Source: JAVEWJ01 sp034004605
GTDB taxonomy: Bacteria; Patescibacteriota; Gracilibacteria; UBA1369; LOWO2-01-FULL-3
NCBI GenBank assembly: GCA_034004605.1
Contig: JAVEWJ010000001.1
Location: 1-64,000, forward strand
Direction of reading: 5' to 3'
Length of the DNA: 64,000 nucleotides
Position numbers and translations under genes: made by a program. The notes under the pieces were generated by a model. That model made no database searches, was not told where the DNA came from, and was given only the letters and a program-made list of their open reading frames with translations. Positions within the stretch are counted from its first letter, which is position 1. The number at the start of each line of letters is the position of its first letter. Below are positions 17,516-26,313 of this stretch, one piece after another.

Positions 17516-17590
17516 TCTTGAGAAATAAAGATTTTTGTGTTAAAATAATATGAATACCAAATTCATATCCGTACAAACTATATATTGTAT

Positions 17591-17971
17591 ATGGACCAAA
17601 AATCAAACACTAATTTATCTCCCGTTGCAAAGACAGTTCTTGATGCTCTTTCCCCTTTTTATGAGGAAATTCTTAGAATTCCAGATCCGCAAACGGGCAA
17701 GTCATTTACTGAAATTTTAAACAGAATGGCGAAATACGGAAATGAACTCAGCAAGGATTTGACGCCGGAAGAAAGACAGTTTTTTGAAGGGCAAGTTGCG
17801 CCGCTCATTGAATATGTCACGCAAAAATTAACCGAGATTAGAGAAAAAGTAAAAAATGATACAGCCGGAAAACCCGAAAGACAAACGGAATATAATGTGA
17901 AAGCGAATTTTGTGACCGGGCTTAAAAAAGAGGCTTACAAAATTGAGGAGAAAATTCAGGAGGAAGAGTAG
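17591..17971 (+). CDS. Hypothetical helical protein
   Basis: 126 residues from ATG 17591. Highly charged and mostly helical (EEILRIPDPQTGKSFTEILN, QFFEGQVAPLIEYVTQKLTE), with no membrane segment and no motif I recognise. It lies 51 bp upstream of the xer gene on the same strand and may share its transcript. Confidence 0.5.
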   Translation: MDQKSNTNLSPVAKTVLDALSPFYEEILRIPDPQTGKSFTEILNRMAKYGNELSKDLTPEERQFFEGQVAPLIEYVTQKLTEIREKVKNDTAGKPERQTEYNVKANFVTGLKKEAYKIEEKIQEEE

Positions 17972-18022
17972 TTTCTTTTAAAAATCTTTTTTGTCTGATA
18001 GAATTCGGCAAAACAAAATTAT

Positions 18023-18946
18023 ATGGAAAATAAGGGAATCTCTTTAAAAGATGCCATAAAAAGTTTTCTTGAATATGTGAAAGTGGGGAAAAATCTTTCT
18101 GATAAGACTTCGGAAAATTATTCGCACTATCTTTCGAGATTTCAGAAAGTGCTTTCAGATGAGAAAAAAATGGATGAGATAAGCCTTTCGGATATACAAA
18201 ATTTTCGTATGTATTTGAAAGATTTCAGAGATGAAAAAGGCAATGAACTTGGCGTAAAAACAAGAAATTATCATCTGATTTCGGTGAGAGCGTTTTTAAA
18301 ATATTGCGTGAAGAATGATATTGAAACCATTGCGCCCGAAAAAATCGAGCTTTCGAAAATACCCGGCAGGTCGGTGGAAGCGCTTAGCAGAGAGGAAATT
18401 GAGCGACTTTTTGAAACGGTTTCAAAATCTAAAAATTCTATTCGCGATAGTGCGATTATCGAGACTTTGTTTTCTACAGGTCTTCGTGTGAGTGAACTTT
18501 GTTCTTTGAATCGAGATCAAGTGGATCTTAATCGCCTTGAATTTATGGTGCGGGGTAAGGGGAAAAAGCCGCGGATTGTCTTTCTTTCGCAGAGAGCTAG
18601 AGATGCGATTCAAAAATATTTGGATAGTCGTGATGATAACGCAAGTCCCCTATTTATAAATCTGGGAAAGGGTATAAAAGCCGATATTTTGTCTGAGGAA
18701 AAGAGAAGGCTTAGCAGAGTTTCGATTGAGGCGATTGTCTCGAAAAATGCGAGGATGGCGGGAATAATAAAAAAAGTGACTCCGCACACTCTACGCCACA
18801 GCTTTGCGACAGAGCTTCTTTCAAACGGCGCGGATATTCGCAGTGTGCAGGAAATGCTTGGACATAGTTCCATTACGACTACCCAAATTTATACGCACAT
18901 TACGGATAAAAAATTAAAAGAGATTCACCAAAAATATCTAAAGTGA
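18023..18946 (+). CDS. Tyrosine recombinase XerC/XerD-like
   Basis: 307 residues. The N-terminal SAM-like core-binding domain (about 8-95) is followed by a catalytic domain with the Arg in STGLRVSEL, Lys in GKGKKPRIV, HTLRHSFATEL (His-x-x-Arg-His), GHSSI and the Tyr nucleophile in YTHITDKKL. Most likely the chromosome-dimer resolution recombinase acting at dif. Only one chromosomal Xer is seen here, as in single-Xer systems. It is distinct from the recombinase at 60920. Confidence 0.88.
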   Translation: MENKGISLKDAIKSFLEYVKVGKNLSDKTSENYSHYLSRFQKVLSDEKKMDEISLSDIQNFRMYLKDFRDEKGNELGVKTRNYHLISVRAFLKYCVKNDIETIAPEKIELSKIPGRSVEALSREEIERLFETVSKSKNSIRDSAIIETLFSTGLRVSELCSLNRDQVDLNRLEFMVRGKGKKPRIVFLSQRARDAIQKYLDSRDDNASPLFINLGKGIKADILSEEKRRLSRVSIEAIVSKNARMAGIIKKVTPHTLRHSFATELLSNGADIRSVQEMLGHSSITTTQIYTHITDKKLKEIHQKYLK

Positions 18947-18958
18947 TATACTTTTCTT

Positions 18959-19639
18959 ATGATAATAGCAGATAGAATAGAAAAATCGTATGGACAAAAT
19001 AAAGTGCTTAGCGACTTGAGTTTTTTGATTGAACCGGGAGAATTTGTGTCGATTACGGGGCCGAGTGGGGCCGGAAAAACAACACTTATTTCTTCAATAA
19101 TCGGTGAAATAAAGCCGGACAGCGGGTCACTTTGGGTTCACAATTTTAATGTGCCGATGCTTAAAGAGAAAGAACTCTTTGCCCTTCGAGAAATTGTTGG
19201 GGTTGTTTTTCAGGATTTTAAACTTCTTGAAAGAATGACCGTATTTGAAAACATAGCTTTTGCGCTACAGATTTTGGGTTTTTCAAAAGCGGAAATCGAG
19301 GAAAAAGTGGTGGACATTCTTAAGATTGTGGGACTTGAAAAACAAAGAAATCAATTTCCTCATGAGATTTCGGGCGGTGAAAAACAAAGGGTGTCGATTG
19401 CGAGAGCGCTTATTAAATCCCCAAGTATTTTGATTGCGGACGAGGCTACCGGGAATCTTGATCCTCAAAATGCAATGGAACTTGCAAAACTTTTTTTGAA
19501 GATAAATGAAATGGGAACGACAGTAATTTTGTCGACTCATGACAAAGATATTGTAAATTTTGCCGGAAAAAGAGTGCTTCGACTTGAAGACGGAAGGCTT
19601 AAATTTGACCTTCGAAACACAGGTTATGAGGGCCTTTAA
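18959..19639 (+). CDS. ftsE: Cell-division ATP-binding protein FtsE
   Basis: 226 residues, an ABC ATPase: Walker A GPSGAGKTTL (about 36), Q-loop VFQDFKLL, signature SGGEKQRVSIARAL, Walker B ILIADEATGNLDP and switch His in STHDKDIV. The VFQDFKLLERMTVFENIAFAL stretch is typical of FtsE, which with FtsX activates peptidoglycan hydrolases at the septum. FtsX normally follows FtsE; here dprA follows, so the partner must be elsewhere or missing. Confidence 0.85.
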   Translation: MIIADRIEKSYGQNKVLSDLSFLIEPGEFVSITGPSGAGKTTLISSIIGEIKPDSGSLWVHNFNVPMLKEKELFALREIVGVVFQDFKLLERMTVFENIAFALQILGFSKAEIEEKVVDILKIVGLEKQRNQFPHEISGGEKQRVSIARALIKSPSILIADEATGNLDPQNAMELAKLFLKINEMGTTVILSTHDKDIVNFAGKRVLRLEDGRLKFDLRNTGYEGL

Positions 19640-19703
19640 TTTTTCAGATATTATTCAGAATTTTTTAACGGTTTTTTAATGTATATGCCGTATTCTTTTG
19701 AAT

Positions 19704-20588
19704 ATGGAAAATATACTTATAAAAAACGGGGACGAATACTATCCGAAAATATTGGCTGAAATTACAAACAGGCCGGATTCGTTTTATTTTAGGGGGGATT
19801 TGGAGGTCTTGAAAAAACCAAAAATCAGCGTAGTTGGTACCAGAAGGCCAAGCGCTTATGGGGAATATTGTTGTAAAAAAATTGTCGCGGAACTTTGCGA
19901 AATTCCGGATATTTGTATCGTATCGGGACTTGCAAAAGGGATCGACACTATCGCTCACGAGACGGCTTTAAAATGTGGAGCGTGGAATATCGCCGTACTT
20001 GGAAGCGGGATAAATCATATTTATCCAAGGCAAAACAAGGAATTAAGCGAAAAAATTTCGAAAAAAGGAGGAATAATTTCGGAATTTTCGCCTGAAGAAG
20101 GTGCTAGGGACTATTATTTTCCACTTCGAAACAGAATTATAAGCGGAATTTCGTGCGCCACACTTGCTATAGAGGCACCAGAGGAATCCGGCACACTTAT
20201 CACAATGAAATACGCTCTGGAGCAAAATCGGGCGTGTTTTTGCGTACCATCGGACATTGATAGGCCAAGCGCTCTTGGCTCTCTCCGTCTTTTGCAGCAA
20301 AGTCTGGCTTATCCCGTTTCAAGCGGTAGAGAAATTGTAACCTTTTTAAGGGAAAATAGCGGTCTATTTCAGGAAGAAATATTTTCAGCGGGAAAAAAAT
20401 GTGAAAGAAATTTTCAGGACGAAAAAATGGATTTGGTATTTTCCTTGCTTAATTTCGGTAGAGGTAAAAGCGTTTTTGAAATTCAAAAAAAATCGGAATT
20501 AACGGTTTCAGATGTCCTGTCCGTATTGAGCAAGCTTGAAATACAAGGAGATATCATATTTCGAGCGGGGCTCTACTTCAAAAACTAG
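19704..20588 (+). CDS. dprA: DNA-processing protein DprA
   Basis: 294 residues from ATG 19704. The Rossmann-like core has the GTRRPSAYG motif, SGLAKGIDTIAHETAL, VLGSGINHIYPRQN and SGTLITMKYALEQNRACFCVP. A C-terminal winged-helix-like part (about 235-294) is present. DprA protects incoming single-stranded DNA and loads RecA during natural transformation. With pilB next door it supports competence. The 3' end overlaps the convergent pilB gene by 4 bp. Confidence 0.92.
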   Translation: MENILIKNGDEYYPKILAEITNRPDSFYFRGDLEVLKKPKISVVGTRRPSAYGEYCCKKIVAELCEIPDICIVSGLAKGIDTIAHETALKCGAWNIAVLGSGINHIYPRQNKELSEKISKKGGIISEFSPEEGARDYYFPLRNRIISGISCATLAIEAPEESGTLITMKYALEQNRACFCVPSDIDRPSALGSLRLLQQSLAYPVSSGREIVTFLRENSGLFQEEIFSAGKKCERNFQDEKMDLVFSLLNFGRGKSVFEIQKKSELTVSDVLSVLSKLEIQGDIIFRAGLYFKN

Positions 20589-22303
20589 GTTGGTATATTT
20601 GTGACACGATAGACTTCCTCAATGGTGGTAAGGCCTTGCGCGACTTTCAAAAAGCCATCTTCGCGAAGGGTAATCATGCCTTCTTTTCTGGCGGCCATAA
20701 TCATTTTTATCGATGAAGCTTTGTTTAAAATCAAGTCTTTGATTTCAGAATTTACAGTGATTACTTCCGCTATCACAAGCCTTCCCATATACCCCGTGTG
20801 ACTGCAAAGTTCGCATCCGTTTATTTTAGGTATCTCCTTTGGAATCTCAATAACCGCGGATTTGTTTACATTTTCCAAATTCGCCATAAGCATTTCAAAT
20901 TCTTTTTGCTCCGAAACGGTAATGGTTCGTTTTTCTACGCAATGAGGACATACTTTTCGAACAAGTCTTTGAGCGATAATCGTATTAAGCGCCGGAGCAA
21001 CCATAAAAGGTGGCAAGCCCATGTTTATAAGCCTTGGAATCGTTTCTATCGCGCTATTCGTATGAAGTGTGGTAAGTACCACATGGCCCGTGAGAGCGGC
21101 TTGCGCTGCGACTTGCGCCGTGTCAAGGTCACGGATCTCACCAAGCATTATGATATCGGGGTCTTGTCTTAATATTGTACGAAGTCCGGATGCAAATGTG
21201 TATCCGTTTTTTTCGTCTATTTGGCTCTGTGTAATTCCATCTATCGTATATTCGACAGGGTCTTCAAGGGTAATTATTTTTGTGTCTTCGTTGTTCATCT
21301 TGCCAATCAGAGAATATAGAGTCGTAGTTTTACCTGAACCGGTGGGACCCGTGGCAAGTACCATACCTTGAGAAAGTGTTGAAGATTTTTCGAGTTTTTT
21401 TAGAGCGAGTCCTTGAAAACCGAGTTCTGCAAATTCATATTTTTTCTCTCCACCAATCAGGAATCTGCACACAAAAGATTCTCCATAAGGTGTGGGTATC
21501 GAAGATACACGAACACCAATGCTTTTTCCGTTGAAATCGAAACTATATCTTCCATCTTGAGGTACGGTATTAAGATTTAAGCGCATCTTGCTTTCGAATT
21601 TGATCTGATTGGAAAGGTTTTCGTAAATATCGTAATCAATCGAAAACACTTCATTTAAAACGCCATCGATTCTAAATCTCACTCGTACGGTTTTTAGCTC
21701 CGGCTCGTAGTGGACATCCGATGCGTTTGTCTTCATCGCGGAAATATTGATTAAATTTAGCGCTTGTTCGGCGGGGAGTGGCTTGATTTTTTCAGGCAAC
21801 TGAGCCAAGTTTTCGATTTCCTTTTCGAAGGTTTTTATTTCTTTTTCTTCAACATTTTCAATGATTTCAATTTTTTTGTAGGTTTCCGATTGGTCGTAAA
21901 TATCCAGGGCCTCTGTGATTCCGCTTTTGGATGCAAGATTTACCATTACCTCAAAGCCCTTTTGTTTTAGGTTTTCTATGCTTTTATTGGTTTCCGGATT
22001 TGAAGTATCCTCTACGGCTACTCTTATCTTATTTCCGACTTTGAAAAAAGGAATTAATCTTGAAATTTTAGCTTCATTTATATCTATCAGCTTTAAAAAG
22101 TCCAGATTAAGCGGAGTTTTGGCAATGTTTACATAGGGCAATTTCAAATCTTGCGCTCTTTTTAAAGCGGCTTTCTCTTCGAGTTCCCTATTGATTAAAT
22201 TCAGATTGCCGGAACCTTGAGTATAGGGCGAAGAAGCGCTATTTTGAGCAGTAGTCGAAGAACTTTCAGGATTTATTTCGTTTGGATTAATAATTTCCTC
22301 CAT
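20585..22303 (-). CDS. pilB: Type IV pilus assembly ATPase PilB
   Basis: 572 residues. N-terminal GspE/PilB domain (about 50-140; LKLPYVNIAKTPLNL), then a P-loop ATPase with Walker A GPTGSGKTTTLYSL, Asp-box EDPVEYTIDGITQ, Walker B IIMLGEIRD and the His-box LTTLHTN. A C-terminal zinc motif CPHC..CELC is typical of PilB. It powers pilus extension. No other pilus genes flank it. Confidence 0.92.
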   Translation of the reverse strand: MEEIINPNEINPESSSTTAQNSASSPYTQGSGNLNLINRELEEKAALKRAQDLKLPYVNIAKTPLNLDFLKLIDINEAKISRLIPFFKVGNKIRVAVEDTSNPETNKSIENLKQKGFEVMVNLASKSGITEALDIYDQSETYKKIEIIENVEEKEIKTFEKEIENLAQLPEKIKPLPAEQALNLINISAMKTNASDVHYEPELKTVRVRFRIDGVLNEVFSIDYDIYENLSNQIKFESKMRLNLNTVPQDGRYSFDFNGKSIGVRVSSIPTPYGESFVCRFLIGGEKKYEFAELGFQGLALKKLEKSSTLSQGMVLATGPTGSGKTTTLYSLIGKMNNEDTKIITLEDPVEYTIDGITQSQIDEKNGYTFASGLRTILRQDPDIIMLGEIRDLDTAQVAAQAALTGHVVLTTLHTNSAIETIPRLINMGLPPFMVAPALNTIIAQRLVRKVCPHCVEKRTITVSEQKEFEMLMANLENVNKSAVIEIPKEIPKINGCELCSHTGYMGRLVIAEVITVNSEIKDLILNKASSIKMIMAARKEGMITLREDGFLKVAQGLTTIEEVYRVTNIPT

Positions 22304-22345
22304 AGAGATATAAATATATCTAAAGATTATAGCATAAATAAGCGT

Positions 22346-22377
22346 AAAAAAAAAGACCCGGTTTGGGGTCTTTTTTT
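22346..22377 (-). terminator. Terminator after nusA
   Basis: The stem GACCC/GGGTC lies between a T-run on the right and an A-run on the left. On the minus strand it follows nusA directly and ends in a run of nine Ts. Confidence 0.8.
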
Positions 22378-22386
22378 AGTTTTGAT

Positions 22387-23631
22387 TTATTTTGATATAG
22401 ACTCAATGATTTCGGAAGCCTCCTCCTCGGTGATCTCTTCTATTTCACTTAAGTCTTTAACCGAAAGTCCTTTGAGTTGCTCTACAAGGCTTAGGTTTGC
22501 ATTTTCCAGCTTTGTTTTTATCTCGTCCGAGATTTCAAGCTCGGAAATGCTCTTTGGTCCGTCTTCTTTTTTCTTAGAAGGCTTGCCGGATTCTTTATAT
22601 TCGGAAATATCAAGGACATCGATTTCCCATCCCGTAAGAATAGAGGCAAGTCTCACATTTTGACCTTGTTTTCCGATTGCAAGAGGTCTCTGATCAGGTT
22701 GGACGAAAACTTTCGCGCGTTTTTCTTTTTCGTTTAAATCGATATGTGAAACTTTTGCAGGTGAAAGCGCCGTTTCGATAAATTTCATTGCGTCCGAATT
22801 AAACAAAATTACATCTATTCTTTCACCGTTCAACTCATCCATCACATTTTGGACACGAACGCCTTTTTGACCTACACAAGAACCAATCGGGTCGATCTTC
22901 GGATCGCTTGATGAAACTGCGACTTTTGTACGAATTCCCGGTTCTCTTGCGATTCCTTCGATTTTAACAAGTCCGGCTTTGATTTCAGGAATTTCAAGTT
23001 CGAGGAGTTTCTTTACAAGGAAAGGGTGGGTTCGGGAAATAAGAAGCTCGGGGCCTCTATTTGTCTTTATTACTTTGTCCAAATAAAGCTTAAGTCTTTG
23101 ACCGGAATAATATCTTTCCTTGGGTATTTGCTCTCTGTATGGAAGAAGCATTGTGGTCTTGTTGTCGAGATTTAGATAGACATTGTTTCCATCGACACGG
23201 TGAACTACAGCATTCAAAAGCTCATTTTCACGGTCTTTGAAAGCATCGTACATCATATCTCTTTCGGCCTCTTGAAGTCTTTGAATAATGACTTGTTTTG
23301 CAGATTGAGCTGCAATTCTTCCGTAATCACTCGGTGTAACATCAATTTTTACAGTATCGCCAACTTTTGCATTTTTATCGTATTTTTTGGCTTCTTTAAG
23401 ATCAATTTGAAGATTATCGTCTTCTACGGCTTTTACGATTTCTTTAATCAAGTAAACTGTAGCGAGCCCTGATTTATCATCGATATCCACATCCACATTT
23501 TGATCTTTATTTCCGTAGTCTTTTCGATAAGCGGCCCTAAGAGCGGCTTTAACGGTCTCCATTACCGCATCTTTCGGTATATTTTTCTCGTCGCAAAGCT
23601 GATTTATGGCTGCAAGGAATTGGGTTTGCAT
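22387..23631 (-). CDS. nusA: Transcription factor NusA
   Basis: 414 residues. The N-terminal RNA polymerase-binding domain (1-125) is followed by the S1 domain (about 130-200), tandem KH domains with the GSCVGQKGVRVQNVMDELNGE and AIGKQGQNVRLAS motifs, and a C-terminal helix-hairpin-helix tail (about 360-414). It controls pausing, termination and antitermination. Terminators on both sides make it monocistronic here, unlike the rimP-nusA-infB operon of many bacteria. Confidence 0.95.
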   Translation of the reverse strand: MQTQFLAAINQLCDEKNIPKDAVMETVKAALRAAYRKDYGNKDQNVDVDIDDKSGLATVYLIKEIVKAVEDDNLQIDLKEAKKYDKNAKVGDTVKIDVTPSDYGRIAAQSAKQVIIQRLQEAERDMMYDAFKDRENELLNAVVHRVDGNNVYLNLDNKTTMLLPYREQIPKERYYSGQRLKLYLDKVIKTNRGPELLISRTHPFLVKKLLELEIPEIKAGLVKIEGIAREPGIRTKVAVSSSDPKIDPIGSCVGQKGVRVQNVMDELNGERIDVILFNSDAMKFIETALSPAKVSHIDLNEKEKRAKVFVQPDQRPLAIGKQGQNVRLASILTGWEIDVLDISEYKESGKPSKKKEDGPKSISELEISDEIKTKLENANLSLVEQLKGLSVKDLSEIEEITEEEASEIIESISK

Positions 23632-23652
23632 ATATGTTTGTTTAAGGTTTAC

Positions 23653-23683
23653 AAAAAAACAAGGATTTTAAATTAATCCTTGT
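23653..23683 (-). terminator. Terminator overlapping the end of recX
   Basis: ACAAGGATT and AATCCTTGT form the stem and seven Ts follow on the minus strand. The recX stop codon and its last codons lie inside the left arm, so coding end and terminator are merged. Confidence 0.75.
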
Positions 23684-24188
23684 CGTTAGTGTTACTATAA
23701 TGATTATTCAAGAGATTGTAAATAGATTCTTGGCCAAAGCCCCTTTGGAGCAGGAATCTAAAAAGCTTTTCCTTTTGTTTGTTTTTAGGAAAGTTTTTTA
23801 GCTTTTCAACTTGTTTTTGAAAAAGGGTATTTAATATTTCGGATTCATCAAAATCGATACTTGAAACAACCTCAGAAATGATAGCAGGATCTATCTTTTT
23901 AGCTTTTAGTTCCATAATAATTTTGAATTTTCCTTTTGCCTTGAGCCTTGATTTTTCAAGAAAATAGTCGCGTACGAAATCCTTGTCGTTTATGTAGTTT
24001 AATTCTTTGAGCCTTGAAAGAACTCTTTTTTCGATTTCTTTAGAAATGGAAGCATCAAGCGATAATTTTTCCAGGAATTTTTTAAGCTTTTCTCTCATTG
24101 AAAACTCCGTATACCGTTTTTTAATAGATATGCCAAGGCAATAAGTGATTGCCTTGGCATACGAATTTTCAAGATTTATATCTATCAT
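23673..24188 (-). CDS. recX: Regulatory protein RecX
   Basis: 171 residues made of helical repeats (ISIKKRYTEFSMREKLKKFL, VLSRLKELNYINDKDFVRDY, FLEKSRLKAKGKFKIIMELKAKKID, RGFGQESIYNLL) characteristic of RecX, which modulates RecA filaments. Its start overlaps the recA stop by one base, the usual recA-recX arrangement. Confidence 0.85.
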   Translation of the reverse strand: MIDINLENSYAKAITYCLGISIKKRYTEFSMREKLKKFLEKLSLDASISKEIEKRVLSRLKELNYINDKDFVRDYFLEKSRLKAKGKFKIIMELKAKKIDPAIISEVVSSIDFDESEILNTLFQKQVEKLKNFPKNKQKEKLFRFLLQRGFGQESIYNLLNNHYSNTNDKD

Positions 24189-25252
24189 TATTCTTCTATT
24201 TTTGCTTCTTCTTTGTTGCTTTCAGCGATTTCAGCAATTTGTTCGATGTTTCCGGATAGTGTCATTGCTTTTACTTCTTTTCGCATTTCTTCAAAAACTT
24301 TTTTATTTTCCATTAGGAACATTTTTGCATTTTCTCTACCTTGTCCGAGTTTGGTGTCTTTGAAGCTGTAGAATGCTCCGGATTTTCGAGCAATATTGAA
24401 TTTTGCCGCAAGATCCAAAAGATCTCCTTCTATGGAAATTCCTGAATTGTACATAATATCGAATTCAGCGGTGCGGAAAGGAGGTGCGATTTTATTTTTC
24501 ACAACTTTTACTTTCACTCTAAGTCCAACTTGTTCTTTTTCGATTGAGCCCATGTCTTCGATTTTTCCGGCTGATCTGATTTCCATTCTTACGGAAGCGT
24601 AAAATTTAAGAGCTTGTCCGCCTGTGGTGGTCTCCGGGTTTCCAAACATTACACCGATTTTCATTCTTAATTGATTTAAGAATATTACAGTGGTCTTGGA
24701 TTTTGAAATTACAGCGGTAAGTTTTCGAAGAGCTTGGCTCATAAGGCGAGCTTGAAGGCCCATGTGAGAATCTCCCATTTCGCCATCTATTTCGGCCCTT
24801 GGAGTGAGTGCTGCTACGGAGTCCACAACGATAACATCTACGGCATTGCTTCTAACAAGTGTCTCAACTATTTCCAGGGCTTGCTCACCACTATCAGGCT
24901 GTGAAAGTAGTAGCTCGTCAGTATTTACACCGATTCTTTTTGCATATTCGGGGTCGAGTGCGTGCTCGGCATCCACAAATGCACAGATTCCATTTTTCTT
25001 TTGTGCTTCAGCAACCACATGTAAGCTTAACGTGGTCTTGCCGGAACTTTCTGGACCGTATATTTCAACGATTCTTCCTCTTGGAACTCCACCTCCCAAT
25101 GCAATATCGAGCGAAAGCGCGCCGGTAGGGATGGTCTCGATAGCTGTCTTGTTGTCTTTACCGAGTTTCATAATTGAACCTTTGCCGAAATTTTTTTCAA
25201 TTTGAGACATGGCAAGATCAAGCGCTTTCATTTTTTCTTTTTTTGTGTCCAT
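24188..25252 (-). CDS. recA: Recombinase RecA
   Basis: 354 residues, standard length. Walker A GPESSGKTTLSLHVVA, Walker B VIVVDSVAALTP, the MGLQARLMSQALRKLT helix and loop L2 NQLRMKIGVMFGNPETTTGG are all present. Central to homologous recombination and transformation. It is followed by recX. A good promoter lies upstream; I see no LexA box of either common type near it. Confidence 0.97.
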   Translation of the reverse strand: MDTKKEKMKALDLAMSQIEKNFGKGSIMKLGKDNKTAIETIPTGALSLDIALGGGVPRGRIVEIYGPESSGKTTLSLHVVAEAQKKNGICAFVDAEHALDPEYAKRIGVNTDELLLSQPDSGEQALEIVETLVRSNAVDVIVVDSVAALTPRAEIDGEMGDSHMGLQARLMSQALRKLTAVISKSKTTVIFLNQLRMKIGVMFGNPETTTGGQALKFYASVRMEIRSAGKIEDMGSIEKEQVGLRVKVKVVKNKIAPPFRTAEFDIMYNSGISIEGDLLDLAAKFNIARKSGAFYSFKDTKLGQGRENAKMFLMENKKVFEEMRKEVKAMTLSGNIEQIAEIAESNKEEAKIEE

Positions 25253-25282
25253 AAAATTTTTCTTTAAGAATTAGGCAATTCC

Positions 25283-25311
25283 ATATTAGGTGAGTAAAAC
25301 CTTACCGTCAA
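25283..25311 (-). promoter_or_regulatory. recA promoter
   Basis: On the minus strand TTGACG (25306-25311) and TAATAT (25283-25288) are separated by 17 bp, about 30 bp upstream of the recA start codon. Confidence 0.6.
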
Positions 25312-25370
25312 TAGAATTTTTTTACGCTTATATTATAGCGCTTAATCATTAAAAAATTGTGAAAAAATTC

Positions 25371-25556
25371 TTAATTTTCTCCTTTGTCGAGTTTGAAAAA
25401 ATTGGAGATGCTTTTTTTCGTACCGAAAGCCACATTTTTGGTGCCACACTTAGCGCACTTATACACATACTTTGACCCAACTTTGTGTGTTTTTACGATC
25501 TCCTGACAATCTTTGCAGTAGAAAACTATCACAGGTTCTTTTTCTTGAACTTCCAT
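25371..25556 (-). CDS. Small zinc-ribbon protein
   Basis: 61 residues with two CxxC knuckles (FYCKDCQ and YKCAKCG) about 20 residues apart, forming a zinc ribbon, and a basic tail. It is adjacent to a membrane protein gene on the same strand, separated by one base, so the two are probably co-transcribed. Function unknown; nucleic-acid or protein binding is typical of such ribbons. Confidence 0.6.
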   Translation of the reverse strand: MEVQEKEPVIVFYCKDCQEIVKTHKVGSKYVYKCAKCGTKNVAFGTKKSISNFFKLDKGEN

Positions 25557-25557
25557 A

Positions 25558-26136
25558 TTATTTTTGTTCTAAATTATTTGTATTTTCTTTTGAGAAATAT
25601 GAAAACCTTTCGCTTTCAACATCATCCAAAAGCGAGATTTTTTTTGCGTGGGAATTTAGTTTTTCCACTCCAAGACTTTTTAGAGATTCGTGATGTCGTT
25701 CCATCAAATCTTCTTTATCCATCTTTTTTTTCAGAGCGATAAAAGTGCCCGAAAGCATTAAAATCAAAGAAAAAATTGAAAGAACCATTCCAAAACCCAC
25801 TTTTTTATCCGCCAAATTCATTCCGAATTTGGGATGAAAATATACAGAGGATGTGAGAAGAAGCATAAGAACGGAAACGGAAATCGCGATAAGGTGAATT
25901 TGTTGACCTGAAAGAGGAAATTTTTGAATTTTGTGTCCAATAAGCTCGCTTACGATTATGAAAATTGAAGCGGAAGCGCAAATAAAAGTGATCAGACCGG
26001 CCATATAAAGAGGTCCGGATACTCCCAGAAAAGTGGTACCTGTATTAAACTTATCCAAATCGCTATACCAAGGTAGAAAACATGATATGGCTAAAAGAAG
26101 AGCTCCAATGGAGATAAGTTTTTTTGATAAAACCAT
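25558..26136 (-). CDS. Hypothetical four-helix membrane protein
   Basis: 192 residues from ATG 26136, preceded by a GGTGA sequence; a GTG start 36 bp upstream is also possible. Four hydrophobic segments near 8-24 (IGALLLAISCFLPWYSD), 40-65, 80-100 and 118-140. The C-terminal 50 residues are charged and cytoplasmic (MDKEDLMERHHESLKSLGVE). No family recognised. Confidence 0.55.
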   Translation of the reverse strand: MVLSKKLISIGALLLAISCFLPWYSDLDKFNTGTTFLGVSGPLYMAGLITFICASASIFIIVSELIGHKIQKFPLSGQQIHLIAISVSVLMLLLTSSVYFHPKFGMNLADKKVGFGMVLSIFSLILMLSGTFIALKKKMDKEDLMERHHESLKSLGVEKLNSHAKKISLLDDVESERFSYFSKENTNNLEQK

Positions 26137-26313
26137 TTCTTTCACCAGATTTTTAATTTTTTTTTCAGGCACAAAGTTAGGTTAAATGTTTACTTAAGAA
26201 TAATATATTTGGTTATAAAGTAAAGTCTTCGTTTTTTTAGTGTTCAAAAAAAAATTCATGGAACAATTTCGGGGTTTTAATATATATTAAAAAAGGAATA
26301 AAAATATCGACTT

